DNA of 64,000 bases from Bradyrhizobium sp. SZCCT0148 (GTDB taxonomy: Bacteria; Pseudomonadota; Alphaproteobacteria; Rhizobiales; Xanthobacteraceae): NCBI RefSeq assembly GCF_018129985.1, contig NZ_JAFCKT010000013.1:1-64000 (forward strand). The letters run 5' to 3'. Of this stretch, positions 9,286-18,612 are shown in pieces. Both the position numbers and the translations under genes were made by a program. Under the pieces are notes generated by a model, which searched no databases, was not told the origin of the DNA, and saw only the letters and a list, made by a program, of their open reading frames with translations. Positions within the stretch are counted from its first letter, which is position 1. Each line of letters starts with the position of its first letter.

Positions 9286-10587
9286 TTAGCGGCTCGACGC
9301 CGGCGGGTTGGTCGCGGCGACGCGCGTCAGCGCCAGCGCAGGTGTTGCCGACATCTTCACCAGCACGTCCTTGAGTGGATCCCGCGTCCAGGCGTGGGTG
9401 ACGTAGTCGCGATGGGTGATGCCGTCTGCAGTCTCGACGAACACCACGCTGCCGGGACGCAACGGGCCGTCCATGTCCTCGGCGACGCTGATGCCCTTCT
9501 GTCGCAGCATGCTCATCAGCTCACGGTCGCGCCGCGCCGTGCCGCGGGTGTAGGCGCTGACGAAGAAGCCGGAGCGATGGCTCTCGATCCAGGACGCGAA
9601 CTTGTCCATCTCGCCATAGATGGCGTCGAGCAGTACGACACCGCGGACGCGATCGCTGATGCCGCCGACCTCGAGGCTCCACGCCGTCGGCAGGAAGCCG
9701 CCGCTGTAGCCGACGATCACGATCGGCATGTTGGCGAAGGCGCGGGCGCTGTTGGGATCACCGGTGGCGCGGGCGAGATGGTCGGCCGATTCCGCCATGA
9801 AGCGCTTGAAGCCGCCAGGCTGCCAGAACTTGCCGGCGCTGGAATCGGCGGCATCGACCGCCATCTGCGGGGCAAGCAGCACCGCATTGGCGCCGGAATC
9901 GGTGATCTGCTTCGGCACCATCTGGCGATCGCGCACGTCGCGCTCCAGCGTTGCGCCATTGCCGTGGAAGAACACCACGATCACGCCCGGCTTGCGGACG
10001 TCGAAATGCTCGGGCACGTGCATCAGCACCCGGCTGTCATTGTAGGTCTCGTCCTGCCAGAACACGCGACCGGAATAGCTGCGATGGCCGCGGCGGTCGC
10101 CCTTGGAGATGTTAAGGAAGGGCGCGTCGGAGGCGGGGTTGGTGCCGAAATAGGGAAAGGCCGACGACTTCATGCTGACGAGGGTCGTCAGGTCGTCGCG
10201 GGGCGAACGCTTGTAGGGGAGCTGCGGCTCGAGCGAAGCGACCTTGTAGGGGGCTTGCTCCGGCAACGGTTGCTGCACTGCGCGTTTGGGCGAGACGTCC
10301 GACATCTGCCGCTGCAGGAAGCTCTCGTTCGCCGACGGGAAGCGCTCCCTGAATTGCGGAGCGGGGAAGCGATCCTCGAACGTGTCGCCGCGCGCGACTT
10401 GGGTGTTGGTCTTGGCGACGACCTGGGTGCCACCCTGGACATTGGCCTGCGAGTTCGCCGCGAGCGCCGCCGGGTTGGGCGCCTTGCCGCATTGAACCAG
10501 TGTCAGCGACAGCGGCACCAAGGCTGAGATCAGGCCAATCCGGAGCGCACGACCGCGCGCACCGGACGTGGTCCGGTCAGCACGCAT
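9286..10587 (-). CDS. Exported alpha/beta-hydrolase-like protein
   Basis: About 433 residues. The N-terminus is basic then hydrophobic (IGLISALVPLSLTLVQC), a signal sequence with a poor lipobox (LVQC), so lipoprotein status is doubtful. A low-complexity linker follows, then a hydrolase-like domain with VVFFHGNGAT (oxyanion region), a GYSGG nucleophile elbow and a late THRDYVTHAW segment that could hold the catalytic His. Substrate unknown. ATG 10587 (MRADRTTSG) follows GAGAG; ATG 10620 is the alternative. Divergent from the APC permease gene. Confidence 0.72.
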   Translation of the reverse strand: MRADRTTSGARGRALRIGLISALVPLSLTLVQCGKAPNPAALAANSQANVQGGTQVVAKTNTQVARGDTFEDRFPAPQFRERFPSANESFLQRQMSDVSPKRAVQQPLPEQAPYKVASLEPQLPYKRSPRDDLTTLVSMKSSAFPYFGTNPASDAPFLNISKGDRRGHRSYSGRVFWQDETYNDSRVLMHVPEHFDVRKPGVIVVFFHGNGATLERDVRDRQMVPKQITDSGANAVLLAPQMAVDAADSSAGKFWQPGGFKRFMAESADHLARATGDPNSARAFANMPIVIVGYSGGFLPTAWSLEVGGISDRVRGVVLLDAIYGEMDKFASWIESHRSGFFVSAYTRGTARRDRELMSMLRQKGISVAEDMDGPLRPGSVVFVETADGITHRDYVTHAWTRDPLKDVLVKMSATPALALTRVAATNPPASSR

Positions 10588-10894
10588 ATCAGCTCTCGGT
10601 TTCGGAACGGCCCCGACCATCCACCCATGACCCCAAAGTCACATCCATCGGCTTCTTCAAATGAGCCGAGTGGCGTTTAGGCGACGTTAAGTGTCCGGAG
10701 AAACTTCCCCACATCCGGAACGCTCAAAAGGACCATGCAATCATGTCCTGATTGTGGGGAAGGGAAGCGGGACTTCCGGGGTCTGACGCGCCTTTTCACC
10801 CGCCAGCGCGTGTCAGCGGTGCCCGAATACCCCGTTTCGCTGCCTCATTTAACACTTGTTAACCCTGCTTGAATTGACTGGGGGAAACGGCACG
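10588..10894. other. Divergent intergenic region, no gene seen
   Basis: This stretch separates the divergent hydrolase and APC permease genes. It must hold promoters for both, but no -35/-10 pair near consensus is clear on either strand. I see no RNA gene or long inverted repeat. Confidence 0.5.
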
Positions 10895-12301
10895 ATGACC
10901 GGCGAGGCAAGGCGCCTGAAGCTGAGGACCCCGATGACGGCATCAGATGCGGGAACGGCGCCCTGGACTGACCGGCTGACTGGAAGCGGGACCGGGGTCT
11001 CGGTTCTGGTCGCAACCGCCATCGTCGTGGCCGACATGATCGGGGTCGGCGTCTTCACCAGCCTCGGCTTCCAGGTCAAGGACATCCCCTCCGGCTTCTC
11101 GATCCTGCTGCTGTGGACCGTGGGCGGCATCGTCGCGTTGTGCGGCGTGTTCGCCTATAGCGAGCTCGGGGCGATGTTTCCGCGCTCGAGCGGCGAGTAC
11201 AATTTTCTCGGCCGCGCCTACCATCCCGCCTTCGGTTTTCTCGCCGGCTGGGTGTCGGCGACGGTCGGCTTCGCGGCACCCGTCGCGCTCGCCGCGATGG
11301 CATTCGGCGAATACGCCAAATCGGTCGTGCCAGATCTGCCGCCGATCCCGCTCGCGATCGCCGTGGTGTGGCTGGTCTCGCTCGTGCAACTGACGGGCGT
11401 CAGGCACTCCTCGACCTTTCAACTGATCGCGACGATCATCAAGGTGGTCCTGATCGTCGCTTTCCTGGTCGCGGGCTTCGTCATCGGCGTGCCGCAGCCG
11501 ATCGCCTTCACGCCGCAGCCGGGCGATCTCGCCCACATCGTCAGCGCGCCGTTCGCGATCGGGCTCGTCTTCGTGATGTATTCGTTCTCGGGCTGGAATG
11601 CCGCGACCTACATCATCGGCGAGATGAACATGCCGCAGCGGGATCTGCCGCGCGCATTGCTCGCTGGCACGCTGATCGTGCTCGTCCTGTATGTCGCGCT
11701 GAACGCGGTGTTCCTCTACTCCACGCCCGCCGGTGCGCTCGCCGGCCAGCTCGACGTCGCCAGCGTCGCCGGCAGCGCCATCTTCGGCAGTCTCGGCGGT
11801 CGCATCGTCGGTGCGATGATCTGCGTCGGCCTGATCTCCTCGATCTCTGCGATGATGTGGATCGGTCCGCGCGTGATGATGACGATGGGGGAGGACATCC
11901 CGGCCTTGCGGGTGTTCTCGAAGCGATCGACGAGCGGTGCGCCCGCCTATGCCATCCTGTTCCAGCTCGCGGTCGCCAATTTGCTGCTGTTCACGCGCAG
12001 CTTCGAGGCGGTGCTCGACTTCATCCAGTTCGCGCTGCTGTTCTGTTCGTTTTTCACGGTCGCCGGTGTCATCAAGCTGCGCATCACCGATCCCGATTTG
12101 CCCAGGCCCTATCGCGCCTGGGGATACCCGTTCACGCCGCTGCTTTTCCTGCTCGTGACGGGGTTCATGATGTACTACCTGTTGACCGAGCGTCCCCTGC
12201 AGTCGCTGTCGGGGATGCTTGTCATGATGTTCGGCCTGTTGATTTATGCTGTTTTCCGCAGGCGGCCGGTCGCCGCTGGCAATTCACACGATCGCGCATA
12301 G
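10895..12301 (+). CDS. APC-superfamily amino acid permease
   Basis: 468-residue membrane protein with about 12 hydrophobic helices. TM1 carries the substrate-binding motif of the APC fold in VADMIGVGVFTSLG (unwound GxGxF region), with GEYNFLGRAYHPAFGFLAGW in TM3 and PYRAWGYPFTP before the last helices. The family imports or exchanges amino acids; specificity cannot be assigned. ATG 10895 has GGGGGAAAC at a suitable distance. The next gene starts 2 bp after the stop, so the pair is probably co-transcribed. Confidence 0.9.
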   Translation: MTGEARRLKLRTPMTASDAGTAPWTDRLTGSGTGVSVLVATAIVVADMIGVGVFTSLGFQVKDIPSGFSILLLWTVGGIVALCGVFAYSELGAMFPRSSGEYNFLGRAYHPAFGFLAGWVSATVGFAAPVALAAMAFGEYAKSVVPDLPPIPLAIAVVWLVSLVQLTGVRHSSTFQLIATIIKVVLIVAFLVAGFVIGVPQPIAFTPQPGDLAHIVSAPFAIGLVFVMYSFSGWNAATYIIGEMNMPQRDLPRALLAGTLIVLVLYVALNAVFLYSTPAGALAGQLDVASVAGSAIFGSLGGRIVGAMICVGLISSISAMMWIGPRVMMTMGEDIPALRVFSKRSTSGAPAYAILFQLAVANLLLFTRSFEAVLDFIQFALLFCSFFTVAGVIKLRITDPDLPRPYRAWGYPFTPLLFLLVTGFMMYYLLTERPLQSLSGMLVMMFGLLIYAVFRRRPVAAGNSHDRA

Positions 12302-12303
12302 AC

Positions 12304-13515
12304 ATGCTTCGTCCCTTCAGAATTGCGGCCGTCGCTCTCGCCCTGCTGGCTGCGGCCGTCTCGTCCGCCCGTGCCGCCGAGGTCAGCTTCGATGACACCG
12401 CGCGCTTCCTCGCAGGCATGCAGCCTTCCGCGGACTCGCCGCTGCTGCCGCTGACGAAGGATCCGGGCTGGCAGCGTCATGCAAAATTCTTCGACGGGGC
12501 CTTTGCCCAGCTCGAACAGCGCCAGCTTTCCAGGATCCGCAATTGGGCCGACGTCAATCTGGCGGCGCCCCGGCCGACCATGTTCTACATGTTCAGCGGT
12601 CCCGATTTCCTTTACGCCAACACCTTCTATTCCAAGGCCAGCACCTACGTGCTCGGCGCGCTGGAGCCGGTCGGCGCCGTGCCCGATCTGACCCGACTGC
12701 CGCGCGGTTCGGTCGGTGCCGCGCTCTACAATGTCGAGCGCTCGCTCGGCTCGATCCTCAGCTTTTCCTTCTTCATCACAAAGCAGATGAAGGTCGACCT
12801 GCACGCCAACCAGGTCAACGGCACCTTGCCGATTCTCTATGTTTTCCTCGCGCGCTCCGGCAAGACCATCCGCAACGTCGAGATGATCGCGCTCGACGAC
12901 AAGGGAGGCTTGCACGTCGGCGACGACAATCCGGGGCGTAATGCAGTGCGCGGCGTTCGCATCACCTTCGCAGGCCCCGATGGCGAAGCGCGCACGCTGT
13001 ATTATTTCTCGACCGACCTCTCCAATGCCGGCGCGCGCAACACCGGATTCTTGAAATTCTGCGAGACCCTGGGGCCCGGCAACAGCCTGCTCAAGAGTGC
13101 ATCCTATCTGCTGCACAAGAGCGACTTCGCGGTTGTCCGCGACTGGCTGCTCGCCAACAGCGCCACCATCATCCAGGACGATTCCGGCATTCCGCTTGCG
13201 AACTACGGCGCCCGGCAATGGCGGTTCTTCCCGTTTGGCCGCTATCTCGGGCCGATCGGCGAATTCCCCGGCCGCTACCAGGAGCGCTATGCCGAGTTGT
13301 TCACCCGCGCCCAGCCGATTGATTTCGGCGTCGGCTATCGCTGGCGGATGCATGAATCCAACTTGCTGCTGTCGGTGCGGGTGCCGGGCAGCGAGACCGC
13401 GCCCGCGGCGGATGCGACCTCCAGCGCAGAGCCGCCGCAGAAACAGCCGCGCCCGAAGCGGCTGCGGCCGCCGGAGCCGATTCCGCCGCCCGGGCGCTTC
13501 TACTGGTATCGCTGA
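12304..13515 (+). CDS. Exported hypothetical protein downstream of the permease
   Basis: 403 residues with a clear signal peptide (hydrophobic core AVALALLAAAVSSARAA). The mature protein has no motif I can name. Recurrent aromatic segments (PTMFYMFSGPDFLYANTFY, GARQWRFFPFGRYLGPIGEFP) suggest a globular periplasmic domain, and the C-terminal ~40 residues are Pro/Lys-rich and disordered, ending PPGRFYWYR. It starts 2 bp after the permease stop and is probably translated from the same mRNA. Function not recognised. Confidence 0.75.
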   Translation: MLRPFRIAAVALALLAAAVSSARAAEVSFDDTARFLAGMQPSADSPLLPLTKDPGWQRHAKFFDGAFAQLEQRQLSRIRNWADVNLAAPRPTMFYMFSGPDFLYANTFYSKASTYVLGALEPVGAVPDLTRLPRGSVGAALYNVERSLGSILSFSFFITKQMKVDLHANQVNGTLPILYVFLARSGKTIRNVEMIALDDKGGLHVGDDNPGRNAVRGVRITFAGPDGEARTLYYFSTDLSNAGARNTGFLKFCETLGPGNSLLKSASYLLHKSDFAVVRDWLLANSATIIQDDSGIPLANYGARQWRFFPFGRYLGPIGEFPGRYQERYAELFTRAQPIDFGVGYRWRMHESNLLLSVRVPGSETAPAADATSSAEPPQKQPRPKRLRPPEPIPPPGRFYWYR

Positions 13516-13740
13516 TTACCAGTGCACGCTCTGGCTCGGCACGATGAACGCCGTCGTAGCCGGCGCGGTCGCAAGGCTCGTCGCCAGGTACCAGCCGGAG
13601 CCCAGCACGAGCGCCAGCAGGGCGACGATCGCGAGCAGATCCATGGTTCTGGGGTCGTGCTGCCGCTTTGAGGCGGGCGTTGCTTCAGGCCTGACACGAA
13701 GATGTCTGACGTGCAGTTGAGGGCTGATTTTCCAGCGCAT
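13516..13740 (-). CDS. Small single-pass membrane protein
   Basis: 74 residues: a basic N-terminal third, then one strong transmembrane segment (LLAIVALLALVLGSGWYLATSLA), then a short polar tail. The start at 13740 is supported by GGGAGGACACAAAA directly upstream. Its stop abuts the convergent exported-protein gene with no spacer. No family recognised. Confidence 0.65.
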   Translation of the reverse strand: MRWKISPQLHVRHLRVRPEATPASKRQHDPRTMDLLAIVALLALVLGSGWYLATSLATAPATTAFIVPSQSVHW

Positions 13741-13832
13741 TTTTGTGTCCTCCCGGGGGAGCGTCAAAACAACGCGGGAGGAAAGCTCGCGGTTCCCGTC
13801 AGGCCACCGATGCGCAAAGCACCGCAGCACTC

Positions 13833-14171
13833 TTAGGATGCATTGACGCCGCGCCAGCGGGCGTAGCGCCATGGCAGATACCAGTGCGCGCCGGGGGGTG
13901 CGGTGAGCGGGACATTGTCGATGCCCGATGTGCCGAACGGATTGCAGCGCAGCAAGCGGGCGAGCGTCATCCAGCCGCCGGCCCAGAGTCCGAACCGCTC
14001 GATCGCCTCATCACCATAGACGGAGCAGGTCGGCAGATGCCGGCAGTTGTAACCGACCAGGGGCGACAGCGTGTGCCGGTAGAGCCAGATCAAGGCACGC
14101 CCGAATCTGCGCGGGAGCCGAGACACTCCTTCGACCGAACTGGAACAGTGCCCACAGGCTGAATGCTTCAT
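13833..14171 (-). CDS. yidD: Membrane protein insertion efficiency factor YidD
   Basis: 112 residues with the YidD signature: LIWLYRHTLSPLVGYNCRHLPTC, then SVYGDEAIERFG, then LARLLRCNPFG and GIDNVPL. The conserved cysteines of the CR..PTCS segment and RC.P segment are all present. YidD is a small amphipathic protein that assists YidC-mediated insertion of membrane proteins. Here it stands away from yidC/rnpA and one gene from a NifU-like gene. The N-terminal 20 residues are extra; an internal start is possible. Confidence 0.92.
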   Translation of the reverse strand: MKHSACGHCSSSVEGVSRLPRRFGRALIWLYRHTLSPLVGYNCRHLPTCSVYGDEAIERFGLWAGGWMTLARLLRCNPFGTSGIDNVPLTAPPGAHWYLPWRYARWRGVNAS

Positions 14172-14411
14172 GTGCGATGTGCTGCGATGTTGAGCCAGAA
14201 TTGCACGGTTCCGACGCAGGGAACAGTAAGCTGTTGTTTTCGCGCCATATTCTGCATGCTTTTGGGGCGCAGTGCAGCAAGAACCTATGGACGATCTGTA
14301 TTCCCCCGGATACCATTTTTGTGACGTTCATGTGTAGACTCATCGGACGTAAAACGGGGCGTGCCTGAATCGGCTTTGGCTTAGTGCTTTGGGCTTGGGG
14401 AAGGGACCAGT

Positions 14412-15311
14412 TTGAAAGTTCTGACGTCGCTCAATCTTCGCGGCTGGTTGCTGGTGGGAACCGCCGTCTGTGGAGTCGCACTGGCTGGCGCCGTTGCGAC
14501 GTTCGGATCGTCGGCCCGCGCTGGTGTTGCTCTCGAAGAGCGCAAGCTGCCGATGAAGTTCAACTGGATCGCCTGCGAGCCGAACTGCCGCGGCTGGGTC
14601 AGCGCGGTCGGCATCATCACCGCGGACACACCGAAGGATTTCGAGGAATTTTCCCGCGGACGCCAGCTCGGCGGCGCCACCGTGGTGCTCGATTCCAGCG
14701 GCGGGTCCGTCAACGACGCAATCACCCTCGGCCGGCGTTTCCGCAATCTCGGACTTCTGACCACGGTCGGCGTGAGTCTGCGCGGCGGGCAGTCGGCCCG
14801 TCCGGCGGTTGCGCCCGAGGCCTATTGCGAATCCATGTGCGTGTTCCTGCTGCTGGCCGGCAAGAAGCGTTACGTGCCGGAAGCGGCCCATGTCCGCGTG
14901 CACCAGATCTGGATGGGCGACCGCGCCGACGATGCCAAGGCGGCGACCTACAGCGCGCAGGACCTGATGATCGTGGAGCGCGACATCGGCCGGCTCGCCA
15001 AATACACTTTTGAAATGGGCGGTGCCGGTGACCTGCTTTCGCTCGCGCTCAGCGTGCCGCCCTGGGAAGACTTGCACGAACTGGATGCCGGCGAACTGAA
15101 GCTCACCAATCTCGTGACGACCGACCTCGTTGCCGACGTGCTGCCGCATGTGGACATCTCTGCGCCGGCCATGGCGGGGCTCGCGCCGAAGACGCAGGCG
15201 AGGTTCGGGGCGGAGCCGGAGCAGTCGCAGCCTGACAAGTCGACCAAGACGGCGGAAGCCGTGGTGCCGACCGGCGGAGTGGCCGCACCGGTCCCGGCGA
15301 CGCAGAAGTAA
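14412..15311 (+). CDS. Periplasmic ClpP/crotonase-fold protein (COG3904-like)
   Basis: 299 residues with an N-terminal signal anchor (GWLLVGTAVCGVALAGAVATFG). The core follows the ClpP-like periplasmic pattern: ATVVLDSSGGSVNDAITLGR, then CESMCVFLLLAGKKR (candidate nucleophile Ser) and AHVRVHQIW (candidate catalytic His). The tail is disordered, Lys/Pro-rich. Such proteins are predicted serine proteases or non-enzymatic relatives; activity is unproved. The start is a TTG with a strong GGGAAGGGACC site. A hairpin at 15335-15360 separates it from the convergent scaffold gene. Confidence 0.75.
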   Translation: MKVLTSLNLRGWLLVGTAVCGVALAGAVATFGSSARAGVALEERKLPMKFNWIACEPNCRGWVSAVGIITADTPKDFEEFSRGRQLGGATVVLDSSGGSVNDAITLGRRFRNLGLLTTVGVSLRGGQSARPAVAPEAYCESMCVFLLLAGKKRYVPEAAHVRVHQIWMGDRADDAKAATYSAQDLMIVERDIGRLAKYTFEMGGAGDLLSLALSVPPWEDLHELDAGELKLTNLVTTDLVADVLPHVDISAPAMAGLAPKTQARFGAEPEQSQPDKSTKTAEAVVPTGGVAAPVPATQK

Positions 15312-15334
15312 GCATCCAAACCCTGGCAATCATT

Positions 15335-15360
15335 CCAGGTTCGCGCGTGCGCGAACCTGG
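15335..15360. terminator. Hairpin between convergent genes
   Basis: Perfect 11-bp inverted repeat (CCAGGTTCGCG and its complement) with a CGTG loop, placed exactly between the stops of two convergent genes. No T-run follows on either strand, so a bidirectional Rho-independent terminator is likely but not certain. Confidence 0.6.
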
Positions 15361-15362
15361 CC

Positions 15363-15830
15363 TCAGCCCTGCGCCGCGGCCGGCTGCTTGGCCTCAGTCT
15401 TTGCTTTGGCTTCGATCTGGCCAATGGCATCCACCACGGCATCGAAGGTCAGCAGCGTCGAGGCGTGCCGCGCCTTGTAGTCGCGGACCGGCTCGAGGAA
15501 CTTGATCTCCTCCCATTTGCCTTCGGGAGGCGCACCGTTCTCCTTCAGCATCTTGCGAACAGTTTCGCGTAACTCACGGAGCTCGCTCGCAGTCGAGCCG
15601 ACGATGCGACTTGCCATGATGGATGAAGAGGCTTGTCCGAGCGCGCAGGCCTTCACGTCATGGGCGAAGTCGGTGACCCTGTCGCCTTCCATCTTCAGAT
15701 CGACCTTTACGGTCGAGCCGCACAGCTTGGAGTGGGCGGTTGCGGTGGCGTCGGGGTCCGGCAGCCGTCCGAGCCGCGGAATATTGCCGGCCAGTTCGAT
15801 GATCCGCTTGTTGTAGATGTCGTTCAGCAT
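15363..15830 (-). CDS. Iron-sulfur cluster scaffold protein, NifU/IscU N-terminal family
   Basis: 155 residues, the length of a free-standing IscU/SufU-like scaffold. It opens MLNDIYNKRIIELAGNIPR and has two of the three cluster-ligand cysteines, in SKLCGSTV and KACALGQASSS. The third, usually ARxxCaLL, reads KARHASTLL, so Ser replaces Cys. It may therefore bind clusters differently or have another role. It is divergent from folE with about 250 bp between. Placement beside folE/hisI/yidD fits my memory of other alphaproteobacteria. Confidence 0.85.
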   Translation of the reverse strand: MLNDIYNKRIIELAGNIPRLGRLPDPDATATAHSKLCGSTVKVDLKMEGDRVTDFAHDVKACALGQASSSIMASRIVGSTASELRELRETVRKMLKENGAPPEGKWEEIKFLEPVRDYKARHASTLLTFDAVVDAIGQIEAKAKTEAKQPAAAQG

Positions 15831-16083
15831 GTGAGGGAGTCCAACACGTCCACACCCACGTCCGGCCGGATCGGCCTTGGCGGGCGACGTCCAGGGTCCT
15901 ATATAGGAGCGGAACTGGCGGAAAAACAGTCCAGCAATGTGGCGGCGGTGATCCAGATCGGTGCACCCCGCGTTATAGCGCCAGGACCTTTTTCGCCGAA
16001 CTGTTCTCTACAGGCGTCCGGCGGCGTTGCCGCCCCCGTCTGCCGGTGACACTCCGGCCGCAAGGCCGTCGAACGGAGTCGAC

Positions 16084-16776
16084 ATGGACGCGACCATCAA
16101 AGCCATCCGCCCCAACAAGCCCTCCGACCGGCAGCCCGAGAGCCGCCCGGCCGAGCTTGACCCGGCCGAATTCCTCGCGGCCGCCGTGCGCGCCGACCAG
16201 CCGCGTCCCGCCCGCGCCGAGGCGGAAGCGGCGGTAAAGACGCTGCTCGCCTATATCGGCGAGAACACCGAGCGCGAGGGCCTGCTCGACACGCCGCGAC
16301 GCGTCGTCGAGGCCTTCGATGAACTCTACCAGGGCTATCACCAATGCCCGGCCGAGGTGCTCGACCGCACCTTCGGCGAGACCGCCGGCTATGACGACTT
16401 CGTCTTGGTGCGCGACATCGAATTCACCTCGCAATGCGAGCATCACATGATGCCGTTCTACGGCAAGGCGCACATCGCCTATACGCCGGTGGAACGCGTC
16501 GTCGGCCTGTCCAAGCTCGCGCGCCTCACGGACATCTTCGCCCGCAGGCTCCAGACCCAGGAGCATCTGACGGCCCAGATCGCGGCTGCAATCGACGAGG
16601 TTCTCAAGCCGCGAGGCGTGGCGGTGCTGATCGAGGCCGAGCATACCTGCATGTCGGTTCGCGGCGTCGCCAAGCATGGCGCCTCCACCTTCACCAGCCG
16701 CTTCACCGGCATGTTCCGCGACAATCCGGCGGAGCAGGCCCGTTTCCTGTCCATGGTGCGAGGCATGCAGCGCTGA
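16084..16776 (+). CDS. folE: GTP cyclohydrolase I
   Basis: 230-residue enzyme converting GTP to 7,8-dihydroneopterin triphosphate, the first step of folate (and queuosine) synthesis. The catalytic zinc site is complete: FTSQCEHHMMPFYG and AEHTCMSVRGV. GENTEREGLLDTPRR and the C-terminal FTGMFRDNP are typical. The N-terminal ~45 residues are variable and Pro/Glu-rich. hisI begins 29 bp downstream, so the two are probably one operon. Confidence 0.96.
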   Translation: MDATIKAIRPNKPSDRQPESRPAELDPAEFLAAAVRADQPRPARAEAEAAVKTLLAYIGENTEREGLLDTPRRVVEAFDELYQGYHQCPAEVLDRTFGETAGYDDFVLVRDIEFTSQCEHHMMPFYGKAHIAYTPVERVVGLSKLARLTDIFARRLQTQEHLTAQIAAAIDEVLKPRGVAVLIEAEHTCMSVRGVAKHGASTFTSRFTGMFRDNPAEQARFLSMVRGMQR

Positions 16777-16804
16777 CCTCGCAAGTATCTCAAGCGAGAT
16801 CGTC

Positions 16805-17227
16805 GTGTCCGCTCATTCCCACGAGATCGAGGAAGGCCTTGCCTTCCTCCCCAAATTCGATGCTGCCGGCCTCGTGACGGTGGTCGCGACGGACGTTGCC
16901 ACCGGTGACGTGCTCATGGTCGCGCACATGAACGACGAAGCGCTGCGCAAGACGATCGCGACCGGCGAAGCCTGGTACTTCAGCCGTTCGCGCAATGCCT
17001 TGTGGCGAAAAGGTGAGACCTCGGGTCAAACCCAGCGCGTGGTCGAGCTGCGCACCGATTGCGACCAGGACGCGGTCTGGATCCGCGTCGAGCAAACCGG
17101 CGCGGCCTGCCACACCGGGCGAAGGTCGTGCTTCTACCGCAAGGTCGAGGCCGAGGGCGGCGGTGCCAGGCTCGTCTTCACCGATGCAGTGCGGCTGTTC
17201 GATCCCAGCGACGTTTATAAGAAATAG
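16805..17227 (+). CDS. hisI: Phosphoribosyl-AMP cyclohydrolase
   Basis: 140-residue single-domain HisI (not the HisI-HisE fusion), which opens the adenine ring of phosphoribosyl-AMP in histidine synthesis. Visible motifs: VLMVAHMNDEAL, WYFSRSRNALWRKGETSGQ, and the metal-binding RTDCDQDAVW plus ACHTGRRSCFYR cysteines. The start is a GTG (V-S-A-H-S-H) with a weak AAGCGAG site, consistent with coupling to folE 29 bp upstream. Confidence 0.95.
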   Translation: MSAHSHEIEEGLAFLPKFDAAGLVTVVATDVATGDVLMVAHMNDEALRKTIATGEAWYFSRSRNALWRKGETSGQTQRVVELRTDCDQDAVWIRVEQTGAACHTGRRSCFYRKVEAEGGGARLVFTDAVRLFDPSDVYKK

Positions 17228-17379
17228 CTTCCGTCAGTCTGGGGCTCGCGGCTCGTGACCCTCGGAACGGCTCGTGTGGGGACAATTAACCGCGCATTAA
17301 CCATACCTGTCCCACGGTGAAACGACAGGCGCCCGAATTTGCGGCGCTGCTTAACGCCGCGCGGGGCGGGCACTTCATC

Positions 17380-18399
17380 ATGTCGGTCGACAATTCCAGT
17401 GCCACGCAGACTGCCCCTCTCGATCCGACGCGGGCGCGCGTCGCCGGTGCGATCAAGCAGGCCTCCAACGTTTCAGGCGTCAGCTTCCAGTACATGCTGA
17501 CCACCGCCAAGATGGAATCGGATTTCGATCCCTCGGCCGGCGCCACCACGTCATCCGCGCACGGGCTCTATCAGTTCATCGACCAGACCTGGCTTGGTAC
17601 GGTAAAGGAGGCGGGCCCCCAGCTCGGCTACGGCAATTATGCCAACGCGATCTCCAGGACGACTTCGGGCGGCTATGCCGTCGACGATCCCGCGATGAAG
17701 CGATCGATCATGAAGCTGCGCGACGATCCCGAGGCCGCCTCCAGCATGGCCGCGGCGCTGACGCAGTCGAACAGCTTCAAGCTGACGGGCCTGCTTGGAC
17801 GCAGGCCGAGCGACAGCGAACTCTACATGGCGCATTTCATGGGCGTCGGAGGAGCCGCCAAACTGATCGCCAACGCCGAGGACAATCCGCAGGCCGTCGG
17901 CGCGCGGCTGTTTCCCAATGCGGCCTCCGCCAACCGTTCGATCTTCTACGCCAGGGACGGCCGCGCCCGCAGCGTCTCCGAAGTCTATTCGGTGCTGGAC
18001 GCGCGCTATGCCAGCGCGGCCAATTCGAAAACGACCCGCAGCGCGATGGCAATGTATGGCGGGACGCCGTCGACCACCGAGATTGCGAGCGCGAGCGGCG
18101 TGCAGCCCACCGCGCCCGTCATCGACAACGCCGCCTATCTCCAGACCTTCCCGAACACACGCGCGGTAACTCCCGTGAGCGCGACATCGCCGACGACGGT
18201 GGCGGACAATGCCCCGACCACGCCGGTGTTTCGTTCGATCTACCAGCCCGGTGATGTCACGCAGCCGGTCTCGACCACGGTGCAGAAATTGTGGGGCAAC
18301 AACGCCTCGCTCACGTCGGTTGCATCCGCGACGCCGGATGTGCGGCCGCCGCAGCCGCTCGATCTGTTCAGCGATCGCAGCGGCACGTTCTCGAGCTGA
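17380..18399 (+). CDS. SLT-domain lytic transglycosylase-like protein
   Basis: 339 residues. Residues ~20-170 form a soluble-lytic-transglycosylase-like domain: the catalytic Glu sits in TTAKMESDFDPSA, followed by SAHGLYQFIDQTW and a later SELYMAHFMGVGGA. The remaining half is low-complexity (Thr/Ala/Pro) and probably disordered. Expected to cleave peptidoglycan, perhaps for envelope or flagellar assembly; no export signal is obvious. ATG 17380 follows GGGGCGGG; a GTG at 17317 would add 21 residues. Confidence 0.82.
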   Translation: MSVDNSSATQTAPLDPTRARVAGAIKQASNVSGVSFQYMLTTAKMESDFDPSAGATTSSAHGLYQFIDQTWLGTVKEAGPQLGYGNYANAISRTTSGGYAVDDPAMKRSIMKLRDDPEAASSMAAALTQSNSFKLTGLLGRRPSDSELYMAHFMGVGGAAKLIANAEDNPQAVGARLFPNAASANRSIFYARDGRARSVSEVYSVLDARYASAANSKTTRSAMAMYGGTPSTTEIASASGVQPTAPVIDNAAYLQTFPNTRAVTPVSATSPTTVADNAPTTPVFRSIYQPGDVTQPVSTTVQKLWGNNASLTSVASATPDVRPPQPLDLFSDRSGTFSS

Positions 18400-18405
18400 T
18401 CCTCG

Positions 18406-18460
18406 CTCTCGTGTCCCGGACGGGCTGCAGCGTGAAACGCTGCCGCGCAGGGCCGGGACC
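18406..18460. repeat. Dispersed intergenic repeat, copy 2
   Basis: The sequence begins CTCTCGTGTCCCGGACG, matching the first bases of the repeat at 106-168 with one change, then forms a short CAGCGT/ACGCTG hairpin and ends in GGCCGGGACC. It lies just after the transglycosylase gene and may also serve as its transcript end. Confidence 0.45.
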
Positions 18461-18564
18461 TAGCCGCGAACGCCTCCCGAGATTCTGCCCTTAACAAATC
18501 CTCAACGAAACCAGCCAGTTATGGTGAACGCTTTGTTAAGCGTCGTGGTTTATTTTGTGTTGCA

Positions 18565-18581
18565 GGTGACGAGCCGTCACC
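18565..18581. promoter_or_regulatory. Perfect inverted repeat upstream of the DUF2336 gene
   Basis: GGTGACG-AGC-CGTCACC, a 7-bp perfect inverted repeat, lies 32 bp before the ATG of the DUF2336 gene, where an operator could sit. No regulator can be assigned. Confidence 0.35.
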
Positions 18582-18612
18582 ATTTTCGTTTGTTGTGTAA
18601 GCCGGAAGCAGC

